A stretch of 6,051 bases of DNA, taken from contig JAUYKR010000094.1 of NCBI GenBank assembly GCA_030699855.1, forward strand, positions 1 through 6,051. The letters are read 5' to 3'. A program made the position numbers and the translations under genes. Origin of the DNA: a bacterium. Its GTDB lineage: Bacteria; Patescibacteriota; Gracilibacteria; JAUYGZ01. Below are positions 1 through 5,597 of this stretch, piece after piece. A model generated the notes under the pieces. It made no database searches, had not been told where the DNA came from, and was given only the letters and a program-made list of their open reading frames with translations. Numbering within the stretch: the first letter of the stretch is position 1; the number at the start of each line of letters is the position of its first letter.

Positions 1-666
1 GATCAGTTTGCCTTTCTCCACGCCATGGGCTCGTATTTGAGTTTGTTTCGGGAGTCCATAGCCGCGAACGAGATTACGGTGGAGTTTGGGACGAACAAGA
101 GTTACAAATTTGCTCTCGACGCCAACAAGCCTTTTCAAATGTTTTCTGTCGCCGAAGAGCTTCCGTTTCCCGCAGGTGGGACTTTTTCCGATGAAGGAGA
201 GGCCCTTCGATTTTCCTCCAACCTTCCACAACCATTGTTTGTTGAATTTAACTGGAGGGAGAAAGAGCTTCAAGTGCCGCCCTCCCTATCAAGAGGCATT
301 TCTTTGTATCAGGATCTAAGCCAATCCACCCCGTTGTTCCAAGGTGAGGAATTGCCAGGGACACTTACCATCATTTCTCCGCGGAAGTACAATCGGGTTG
401 TGCTCGTTCATCCGCAAGTAACCGGCTCCACTCAGATCTTTTCTGATGAGCATAACGGGCTTTGGAGCGTAAAAGACAACGGTGGTCGTGAGTATTGGTA
501 CTTCTTTGAGCATTTGCCGGAGGGTAAAACAAGCATCCCTTTTTCCTGGAAGCTGAATTTTTCCGGAGATTTTGAAATTCCTCCGGCAACGATCTTTGTC
601 TCGAACGACACCAGCATCTTCGCCAGCTCAAACCGCGGTAGAGTTAAGGTGGGGGTCAGGCCATAG
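1..666 (+). CDS. C-terminal part of a probable bacterial alpha-2-macroglobulin-like protein (5' end outside the window)
   Basis: The reading frame is open from the first base to the TAG at 664-666, so the ATG at 25 is probably internal and about 221 C-terminal residues are visible. The last ~55 residues follow the pattern I know from the end of bacterial alpha-2-macroglobulins: a 'hLPeGktsIpfsWklnfsGdFeIPPA' type block near residues 170-196, then a closing beta-strand ending in RGRVKV. Upstream, 'LSRGISLYQDL' near 96-106 and a beta-rich stretch near 120-135 fit the preceding bait/thioester-C region pattern. The N-terminal residues (FAFLHAMGSYLSLF) look like the last helix of the alpha-alpha barrel domain. 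Such proteins are thought to trap proteases at the cell surface. The thioester motif, signal peptide and bait region would lie upstream and cannot be checked. The gene converges on ftsH and its last 11 bp overlap the ftsH 3' end. The family call rests on pattern memory, so another large beta-rich surface protein remains possible. Confidence 0.6.
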   Translation, partial: DQFAFLHAMGSYLSLFRESIAANEITVEFGTNKSYKFALDANKPFQMFSVAEELPFPAGGTFSDEGEALRFSSNLPQPLFVEFNWREKELQVPPSLSRGISLYQDLSQSTPLFQGEELPGTLTIISPRKYNRVVLVHPQVTGSTQIFSDEHNGLWSVKDNGGREYWYFFEHLPEGKTSIPFSWKLNFSGDFEIPPATIFVSNDTSIFASSNRGRVKVGVRP

Positions 667-2485
667 CAGCTTTCGGATCCTTAAAGTATGACTCAAATTC
701 CTCCCGGCTGAGAGCTTCCTTTTTTATGAGATCCTTGGCGATTTTCATCAGAGTTTTTTTGTGCTTGGCCAGAACCTCATGGGCGATCTTGAAGGCCTTT
801 TCCAAAATATTGGAGACCTCTCGGTCGATTTGCTGGGAGGTCGATTCGCTATAGGTTTTTTCGTGGAGGAGGTCTTTCCCCAGGAATGGATTGCCGTGGT
901 GTTCTCCAAAAGTAATCGGTCCCAATGGGCTCATGCCGTATTTGGTGACCATATTTCTGGCGATCTTGGTGGCCTTTTCCATATCATTCGAGGCGCCGGT
1001 AGTGACGGCCTCTGGACCGTAGATAATCTCTTCGGCCACTCGTCCGCCCATGAGGGAAACGAGCTCATCTTCAAACTTTTCTTTTGAGATGAGTACAGCG
1101 TCTCGTTCCGGAAGAAACCAGGTTACTCCCAGGGCCATGCCGCGGGAAACGATGGAAATCTTGTGAACGGGATCGGTGTGCTTCATGAAGTGGCCGGTGA
1201 TGGCATGGCCGACTTCGTGATGAGCCGTAATTTCGATTTCTCGTTCCGTCATGATCTTATTGCGCTTTTCCGGGCCCAGTAGAACTTTCTCGATACTCTG
1301 ATCCAGGTCTTTTTGATCAATAAGTTTCTTTCCCTCCTTGGCGGCGCGAATGGCGGCCTCGTTGAGCAGATTCTCCAGATCGGCGCCGGAGAAGCCCGGC
1401 GTGTGCTTGGCCACCGTGTCCAAATTCACCTGTTTATCCAGGGGTTTCTCCCGGACGTGAACTTTTAAAATCTCCAAACGGTCTTTCAAATCGGGGTTGT
1501 CGATAACCACCCTTCGGTCGAAGCGACCTGGACGAAGGAGGGCGGGGTCAAGGACATCCGGGCGATTGGTGGCCGCCACCACGATCACATTGGTGTCCTT
1601 TTCAAAGCCATCCATTTCACTCAAGATCTGATTCAGGGTCTGCTCGCGCTCGTCGTGGCCTCCTCCCAGGCCGGTACCTCGGTGCCGGCCAACAGCATCG
1701 ATTTCATCGATGAAGACGATGCAGGGGGAATTCTTGCGGGCTTTGGCGAACAGATCTCGAACGCGGCTGGCTCCCACTCCCACGAACATTTCCACGAATT
1801 CCGAGCCGGAAATGGAGAAGAATGGAACATCGGCCTCTCCGGCAACTGCTCTGGCCATCAAAGTTTTTCCGGTACCCGGCGGGCCGAACAAGAGGACTCC
1901 GCGGGGGATTTTCGCCCCCATCTTCAGATACTTTTTCGGTTCTTTCAAGAAATCCACAATCTCGGTCAATTCATCCTTCGCAGCCTCTGATCCGGCCACG
2001 TCGGCGAAGGTCACCTTATTGCTTTTGTTCTTGTCAAATTCCTTGGCTCGGCTCATGCCGAAGCTTAAGGCCGTTCGATTGTTGGCCGAAACCGAACGCA
2101 TCATCAGGAACAAGAGACCGACGATCAGCAGAAAGGGGATAATGGACAGGGCCAGTTCCGCCCAAAAAGCCTGACCGGTGGTATCCTTGATTTCCAGAGG
2201 AACCAGGTCTGGTCGGTCAAAGCCCAGGTCGTTGGCGCTATCGCCGTCGGATTTTGTGGCTTTTTTGACAGTTCCATTCTTCAACTCCGCCCTCACGGTA
2301 TTTCCCTCAAATTCCAGCCGCTTTACCTGTCCCTCTTTATATAAATTCTGAATGGCCGTGATTTCAACCTCTTCCGCCTCCCGTTTCTGGTTTGGCGTAA
2401 ACACGGTCGTGTACAGAGCGGCAAAGATCAAGGCGGCGATCAGCAGGTAGATCAGATTCGATGGTGGACGCTTTTTCTCGGCCAT
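656..2485 (-). CDS. ftsH: ATP-dependent zinc metalloprotease FtsH
   Basis: Membrane-anchored hexameric AAA+ protease that extracts and degrades misfolded membrane proteins and short-lived regulators. The 609 residues are full length for the family. In order: TM1 at about 10-29, a short extracytoplasmic domain at about 30-107, TM2 at about 108-129, then the AAA+ module with Walker A GPPGTGKT (201-208), pore loop FVGVG (234-238), Walker B IVFIDE (256-261) and the second region of homology with arginine fingers R318 and R321. The M41 peptidase domain has HEVGH at 423-427 (zinc ligands H423 and H427, catalytic E424), and the third zinc ligand is probably D501 in ASNDMEKAT. All key residues are intact. 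The start gives a typical short cytosolic N-terminus (MAEKKRPPSN) before TM1, and a good -10 box sits just upstream. It is the last gene of the leftward cluster, 62 bp after trmB, and ends in TGA inside the convergent neighbour. Identity is secure. Confidence 0.98.
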   Translation of the reverse strand: MAEKKRPPSNLIYLLIAALIFAALYTTVFTPNQKREAEEVEITAIQNLYKEGQVKRLEFEGNTVRAELKNGTVKKATKSDGDSANDLGFDRPDLVPLEIKDTTGQAFWAELALSIIPFLLIVGLLFLMMRSVSANNRTALSFGMSRAKEFDKNKSNKVTFADVAGSEAAKDELTEIVDFLKEPKKYLKMGAKIPRGVLLFGPPGTGKTLMARAVAGEADVPFFSISGSEFVEMFVGVGASRVRDLFAKARKNSPCIVFIDEIDAVGRHRGTGLGGGHDEREQTLNQILSEMDGFEKDTNVIVVAATNRPDVLDPALLRPGRFDRRVVIDNPDLKDRLEILKVHVREKPLDKQVNLDTVAKHTPGFSGADLENLLNEAAIRAAKEGKKLIDQKDLDQSIEKVLLGPEKRNKIMTEREIEITAHHEVGHAITGHFMKHTDPVHKISIVSRGMALGVTWFLPERDAVLISKEKFEDELVSLMGGRVAEEIIYGPEAVTTGASNDMEKATKIARNMVTKYGMSPLGPITFGEHHGNPFLGKDLLHEKTYSESTSQQIDREVSNILEKAFKIAHEVLAKHKKTLMKIAKDLIKKEALSREEFESYFKDPKAAMA

Positions 2486-2493
2486 AGAAGTGC

Positions 2494-2523
2494 ATTATAA
2501 AGAGGCTTAGCAGAGTTTATCAG
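2494..2523 (-). promoter_or_regulatory. Probable sigma70-type promoter of ftsH
   Basis: On the minus strand a perfect TATAAT lies at 2499-2494, preceded after 18 bp by CTGATA (2523-2518), a 4/6 match to the -35 consensus. Transcription would begin near 2487, only 0-3 nt before the ftsH ATG at 2485, implying a leaderless or almost leaderless transcript. The 62-bp gap between trmB and ftsH holds nothing else I can support. The hexamers are seen directly; promoter activity is inferred. Confidence 0.55.
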
Positions 2524-2547
2524 AATCAAGGAGGAAAGGAAATACGC

Positions 2548-3180
2548 CTAAACGGGCGGCGCGGAAGCTTTGAGATAAAAGATGGTACCTCCGTCTCTCA
2601 AAAATCGACTCTCATAGGCCGTCCGCTCTTCCTCTGCCGTCAGATAGCCCTTCTGTTCATCCAACATTTTCCAGCCAGCTTTTTCCAATGCCTCCTTCGT
2701 AAACTCAAACAACTTGCTTTGATCAGTCTTAAATATTAGCTCCCCATTTTTTGCCAGCAGCTCTTGATAAACCCTCAAAAAAGACGGTGACGTCAGCCTA
2801 TTTTTGATGTGCTTCTTCTTCGGCCAGGGGTCGGCGAAGAGGGAGTAGAGAACTTCAACCGGCGGCAGCTTATATTTGAGCAGCGCGGCCGCGTGCTCTT
2901 GCAGGAAGGCGATGTTGCTGAGTTGTGGCTCAGCCGCCCGACGATAGGCTTTGTACACGCGGTCTTCTTTTATTTCCAAACCCAAAAAAAACACCTCCGG
3001 ATACTTTTTCGCCTGCGAGATCAAGAAATGCCCGGTGCCCATGCCCAGCTCCAGGCGCAGGGGTCTCCCTTTCCGTTGATCGTCCAGCCAAGCCCGAAAC
3101 TCCAGCGGATCGCGCGAGCGGACAAAGATCTGTTCAGGACATTGTTGGCAGAGCCTCTTCAGCTCGATTTTGTTGCGCAT
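2548..3180 (-). CDS. trmB: tRNA (guanine-N7-)-methyltransferase TrmB
   Basis: Uses S-adenosylmethionine to methylate N7 of G46 in the variable loop of tRNAs. The 210 residues match the family length. The Rossmann-fold SAM-binding motif is ELGMGTG (44-50), followed by an acidic strand end at 68-70 (LEI). The family signature FADPWPKKKHIKNRL is at 115-129, the TD pair after the next strand is at 152-153, and the C-terminal substrate-binding motif TAYESRF is at 187-193. All expected motifs are present, so the enzyme should be active. An N-terminal CxxC (11-14) is visible, but I have no function for it. The start ATG lies 2 nt beyond the stop of the LapA-domain gene, with no clear Shine-Dalgarno sequence, so translational coupling is likely. 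The stop is TAG. Confidence 0.96.
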   Translation of the reverse strand: MRNKIELKRLCQQCPEQIFVRSRDPLEFRAWLDDQRKGRPLRLELGMGTGHFLISQAKKYPEVFFLGLEIKEDRVYKAYRRAAEPQLSNIAFLQEHAAALLKYKLPPVEVLYSLFADPWPKKKHIKNRLTSPSFLRVYQELLAKNGELIFKTDQSKLFEFTKEALEKAGWKMLDEQKGYLTAEEERTAYESRFLRDGGTIFYLKASAPPV

Positions 3181-3182
3181 GT

Positions 3183-3539
3183 TTAACCGAGGACTTCGTC
3201 GTCTGCTTCAAAAGGGTCTTCCTTCTGCTGGGGCGCCGCGGGTTCTGCTTCCACTTTCTTTTGAGGCTGATTCGCGGATGGGCTGGCTGACGGCGCCTCA
3301 AAGGAGGTCTGCTGGGTTTCCAGTTGCCCCTCGTTTCTCAGCTCGTAAGCGTAGAGCATGGCGAAGAACCCGATCAGAAACCCGATAAAGCCGGAGAGGA
3401 AGATGATGATGGTGGCCGAGGTGTCGATCTGAAAGAACAACAACAAAAATTGTCCGCTGCTCTGGATATTTTCAAAGGCAAAAATAAGCAAGAGGACTGT
3501 CAGGAAGATCAATATGCTCAGAAAGATTTTTTTTCGCAT
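3183..3539 (-). CDS. Small LapA-domain (DUF1049-like) inner-membrane protein
   Basis: A 118-residue membrane protein with the LapA-domain layout: TM1 at about 4-22 ending in the conserved-type FAFENIQ segment, a short beta-like loop (GQFLLLFFQID, 30-39), TM2 at about 42-65, then a soluble tail at 66-118 rich in Q, P, A and E. In Escherichia coli, LapA works with LapB to control LpxC turnover by FtsH. Here the gene sits in the same cluster as ftsH, but no LapB or lipid A gene is visible, so that role cannot be carried over. It follows tig by 33 nt and precedes trmB by 2 nt. The start chosen is ATG 3539 (MRKKIFLSIL), the only ATG/GTG/TTG codon in frame after the tig stop. The strong Shine-Dalgarno is 22 nt away, which is unusual. 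The start is followed by a run of eight A residues. The family call is good; the biological role is unknown. Confidence 0.8.
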   Translation of the reverse strand: MRKKIFLSILIFLTVLLLIFAFENIQSSGQFLLLFFQIDTSATIIIFLSGFIGFLIGFFAMLYAYELRNEGQLETQQTSFEAPSASPSANQPQKKVEAEPAAPQQKEDPFEADDEVLG

Positions 3540-3550
3540 GCTTGCGGCAT
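3518..3550 (-). other. Possible 10-codon leader ORF overlapping the lapA-like start
   Basis: From ATG 3550 (or TTG 3553) the minus strand encodes MPQACEKKSF and then TGA, overlapping the start of the LapA-domain gene in another frame. It has the only well-placed Shine-Dalgarno. It runs through the A8 tract, where a -1 slip would enter the LapA frame (AAA AAA, then ATC TTT CTG). It could be a coupling leader, an alternative N-terminus or chance; nothing beyond the spacing supports translation. Confidence 0.25.
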
Positions 3551-3561
3551 CAAGAAAGTAT

Positions 3562-3569
3562 TCACCTCC
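3562..3569 (-). promoter_or_regulatory. Perfect Shine-Dalgarno (GGAGGTGA) badly spaced for the lapA-like start
   Basis: The minus strand reads GGAGGTGA just after the tig stop. It ends 22 nt before ATG 3539 but 8 nt before TTG 3553 and 11 nt before ATG 3550. Those two codons share a different frame. It is the clearest Shine-Dalgarno I found in the window. Confidence 0.6.
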
Positions 3570-3572
3570 ATT

Positions 3573-4865
3573 CTATTCCTTTGGAATAATTTTTTCGAGC
3601 GTTTTTTTCATACGTACCTGATGTTCCAGCATCAGGTGGGCTTGAGATCCTTCAGAGTACTGTTTTTTTATCTGTGCGCGTTGGTTTTCCGGGTATCGCT
3701 CAAGCTGCCCATTCAAGTGCTCTTCCAGTTCGATGTCGGAGACATCGATCTTCTCCATCTCCGCTATTTTTCCCAGTGCCATCTGGAGCTTGATCCGCTC
3801 CTCTGCTTGCTTGTCATAGCTGGTAAGAAGCTCCTCTTCTGTCTTGCCGCTGGCCTGCAGGTATTTGTCGAAGGAAAGCCCCTGGTACAGGATCCGCTGC
3901 TTCAGTTCGCGGAGAATTGCCTCTTTTTCCTGAGCCAGCAGGCTTTCTGGAATTTCCACTTCCGTTATTTCCGCCAGCTTTTGGAAGTATTCGTCCTCCT
4001 GTTTACGGTCGACCTCAGCATCGTGTTGTTTCTGAATGTCGTCCCTGAGTTCCTTTTTCAGATCTTCCAAGCCCTTCTTCTCATCTTTTGTTACCTTTTT
4101 CGCAAAGGCATCGTCCAGTTTTGGCTTTTCCGGCTCATGAACCAGATTCAGCTTCACCTTGAACTTCGTCTTTTTTCCAGCCATGGACTTGGCGTGGTAG
4201 TCCTTGGGAAAGGTGATGTCGAACTCCTTCTGATCGTCCGGCTTCATTTCCACTACCTCCTCTTCAAAACCGGGGATCAGAGAGCCGCTGCCCAAAATGA
4301 CGGGATGATTCTTCGAGGCAGTATTTTCCAGGGCTACTCCGTCCGGAGTAAATCCTTCAAAATCAATTTCAACTTTGTCTCCTTTTTTTGCCGCCCTTTT
4401 CACCTCCTTGAATTCCGTGAAGCGCTCTTGGAGCTCTTCCAGAGCCTGTCCTACTTCCTTTTCACTGGCTTTTTTCTGCTCGCGCTTAACTTTGATCTTC
4501 TGATAGCCTCCCAGCTTCAGTTCTGGGTAGACGTCGAAGGCGATGATAATTTCCAGCGGATCAAAACTCTTAAAGTCCACGTTTGGCTGAGACAAGGCCC
4601 GGAGTTTTTCTTCCACGGCGATCTCTTGGAGTACCCCGGGGATGGCCAGCTCGACCCTGCGGGTGGAAATGTGCTCTGGTCTAATGTGTTCTCGGACAAC
4701 ACTCTCGGGAACCTTACCTGGGCGAAAGCCCTTCAGGTTCAGCTCCTGCGAAAGTTCGGCCAGTACCCGATTCTCAGCCTTTTTTAAGGCCTCCTCGTCA
4801 ATGTGGGTAATGGTAATCTGCCGAACTGATTTTGGCAGGTTTTTTACCGTGTATTTATGTTTCAT
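3573..4865 (-). CDS. tig: Trigger factor (ribosome-associated chaperone and peptidyl-prolyl isomerase)
   Basis: Binds ribosomal protein uL23 at the exit tunnel and shields nascent chains. The 430 residues match the usual length. The N-terminal ribosome-binding domain (about 1-115) carries the signature GFRPGKVP at 46-53. The FKBP-type PPIase domain lies at about 160-245 (GDKVEIDFEG, then LIPGFEEEVVEMKPDD). The C-terminal SurA-like chaperone domain spans about 250-430 and is strongly helical and rich in E, K and Q. The start is ATG 4865 (MKHKYTVKNLPKS), which fits the first beta-strand of the family; no Shine-Dalgarno is visible before it. The stop is TAG. It is the first gene of the leftward cluster tig - lapA-like - trmB - ftsH. 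A promoter on the minus strand at 5089-5061 would give it a leader of about 190 nt containing the structured element at 4894-5044, suggesting leader-based control (inference). Confidence 0.97.
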   Translation of the reverse strand: MKHKYTVKNLPKSVRQITITHIDEEALKKAENRVLAELSQELNLKGFRPGKVPESVVREHIRPEHISTRRVELAIPGVLQEIAVEEKLRALSQPNVDFKSFDPLEIIIAFDVYPELKLGGYQKIKVKREQKKASEKEVGQALEELQERFTEFKEVKRAAKKGDKVEIDFEGFTPDGVALENTASKNHPVILGSGSLIPGFEEEVVEMKPDDQKEFDITFPKDYHAKSMAGKKTKFKVKLNLVHEPEKPKLDDAFAKKVTKDEKKGLEDLKKELRDDIQKQHDAEVDRKQEDEYFQKLAEITEVEIPESLLAQEKEAILRELKQRILYQGLSFDKYLQASGKTEEELLTSYDKQAEERIKLQMALGKIAEMEKIDVSDIELEEHLNGQLERYPENQRAQIKKQYSEGSQAHLMLEHQVRMKKTLEKIIPKE

Positions 4866-4893
4866 GGATGAGGATATGAACTAAAATGTTTTG

Positions 4894-5044
4894 TTTTCGG
4901 AAGGGGAATGGGAATTACGAAACGAGGACCCGTGGGCCTGAAGTCGCAAGCGTTAGCGCAGCCAATGATACAGCTCCGCGCCTGTCTATCAGGGGAGAGG
5001 TTATGGGTACCCGCAGTGAGTAATGATCATTCCCCTTCCGAAAG
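4894..5044. ncRNA. Unidentified structured RNA element closed by a perfect 16-bp inverted repeat
   Basis: 4895-4910 and 5028-5043 are perfect reverse complements over 16 bp, extended by a possible U4894/G5044 wobble. Further pairing found by hand inside: 4914-4918 with 5020-5024; 4923-4924 and 4926-4931 with 5005-5013, with single-base bulges; a small hairpin GCG-UUAG-CGC at 4950-4959 possibly closed by 4935-4937/4961-4963; and a hairpin 4974-4984/4990-4997 (CUCC, GCG bulge, CCUG, loop UCUAU, CAGG, GGAG). This gives a long closing stem leading to two side hairpins. On the minus strand it lies in the tig leader, directly after a promoter. On the plus strand the internal loops form tandem G-A mismatches, and a TAAAAT box at 4882-4887 would start RNA near 4894 but lacks a good -35. 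I do not recognise 6S, SRP RNA, RNase P, tmRNA or any riboswitch consensus. The strand is undecided. The structure is hand-derived, not computed. Confidence 0.5.
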
Positions 5045-5055
5045 CCCCGAGATCT

Positions 5056-5084
5056 TTGACTTTATACCAATTAAACGCTATAAT
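5056..5084 (+). promoter_or_regulatory. Strong sigma70-type promoter for the ATPase-STAS pair
   Basis: TTGACT at 5056-5061 and TATAAT at 5079-5084 are separated by exactly 17 bp, matching 5/6 and 6/6 consensus positions. The transcript should begin near 5091, which rules out the ATG at 4908 as the start of the ATPase gene. It is interlocked with a leftward promoter. Confidence 0.8.
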
Positions 5085-5089
5085 AACAA
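5061..5089 (-). promoter_or_regulatory. Probable promoter of the tig operon, interlocked with the rightward promoter
   Basis: On the minus strand TTGTTA (5089-5084, 4/6) is followed after 17 bp by TATAAA (5066-5061, 5/6), preceded by TGG, which makes an extended -10. Transcription would start near 5054, about 10 nt before the inverted-repeat stem and about 190 nt before the tig ATG. Each hexamer shares one base with the opposite element of the rightward promoter. Confidence 0.6.
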
Positions 5090-5165
5090 GATAGGAATCT
5101 GTATTTTTCTGGTATTTTTGATATACAGATCAAAAGAGTGTGGTTTACCTTTATCACCTTCTGCG

Positions 5166-5588
5166 GTGCACTACAGGATTACCTTTCCCGCCGATTACAA
5201 AAACGTAGCTCCCCTGAGGGACCTGGCTGCGCGTATGGCAGAAATCGTGGAATTTGATCACAAGACGGTGGAAAGAGTGCGATCGGTCGTCGACGAGTTG
5301 TGCAACAATGCCATCGAATACGGCTCCCAGCCCACCAGCGAAGTGATACTAGAACTCCATGCCGATCAAAAGAACATAAAAATTGCTTGTCTGGATCAGG
5401 GCCATGGGAATAAGCTGACGGCAAAGCAAATACAGGATCAACTTCATCAGGTCGGACCAGAGGGTGGACAAAGGGGCAGGGGTCTCTCGATGGTCGTCAA
5501 GAGCTTCGCGGATGAATTCCTGATTGAAGATCGGAAGGAAGGGGGGGTAAAGGTTACAGCTCTCGTTCACAGACAAATTCATCACTAA
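5166..5588 (+). CDS. RsbW/SpoIIAB-like GHKL ATPase (anti-sigma or switch kinase family)
   Basis: Small single-domain histidine-kinase-like ATPase of the RsbW/SpoIIAB type. In known systems these bind a partner (often a sigma factor) and phosphorylate a STAS protein on Ser or Thr. From GTG 5166 the product has 140 residues: N-box DELCNNAIEYG (43-53, with E44 and N48), G1 box DQGHG (77-81) and G2 glycines GRGLSMV (104-110). The order and spacing match the family, and the length is typical. The frame is open leftward to ATG 4908, but the promoter at 5056-5084 starts RNA near 5091, so that ATG is upstream of the transcript. GTG 5166 places HYRITFPADY at the N-terminus, as expected for the first strand. 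No Shine-Dalgarno is visible, and TTG 5118 is an alternative giving a hydrophobic extension. It is followed after 9 nt by a STAS gene, its likely partner and substrate. The target it controls is not in view. Confidence 0.82.
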   Translation: MHYRITFPADYKNVAPLRDLAARMAEIVEFDHKTVERVRSVVDELCNNAIEYGSQPTSEVILELHADQKNIKIACLDQGHGNKLTAKQIQDQLHQVGPEGGQRGRGLSMVVKSFADEFLIEDRKEGGVKVTALVHRQIHH

Positions 5589-5597
5589 CACTTTCCT

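Noticed and set aside
761..2174. Several plus-strand open frames opposite ftsH
   Set aside because: They are complements of conserved FtsH codons and have no recognisable domains or start signals.
3536..3575. Fusion of trigger factor and the LapA-domain protein by stop readthrough
   Set aside because: The two genes are in the same frame across the tig TAG with 12 codons between, but both proteins are complete and of normal length, so the shared frame is probably chance.
3324..4787. A 487-codon plus-strand open frame opposite tig and the LapA-domain gene
   Set aside because: Its translation is rich in F and L because it reads the complement of the Glu- and Lys-rich tig codons. It matches no family, and the opposite strand encodes two clear proteins.
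4895..5043. MITE or insertion-sequence remnant with 16-bp terminal repeats
   Set aside because: There is no target-site duplication flanking the repeats, and the interior has its own nested pairing as in a folded RNA. A genome-wide copy search would settle it; it is not excluded.
4894..5044. 6S RNA, SRP RNA, RNase P RNA, tmRNA or a known riboswitch
   Set aside because: I looked for the conserved cores I know (for example the SRP GGAAGG/AGCAG loop, RNase P GAGGAAAGUC, tmRNA 3' T-loop, TPP CUGAGA) and found none on either strand.
4908..5165. N-terminal extension of the ATPase frame starting at ATG 4908
   Set aside because: It lies inside the inverted-repeat element and upstream of the promoter at 5056-5084. 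It shows no domain, and the family fold begins near HYRITFPADY after GTG 5166.
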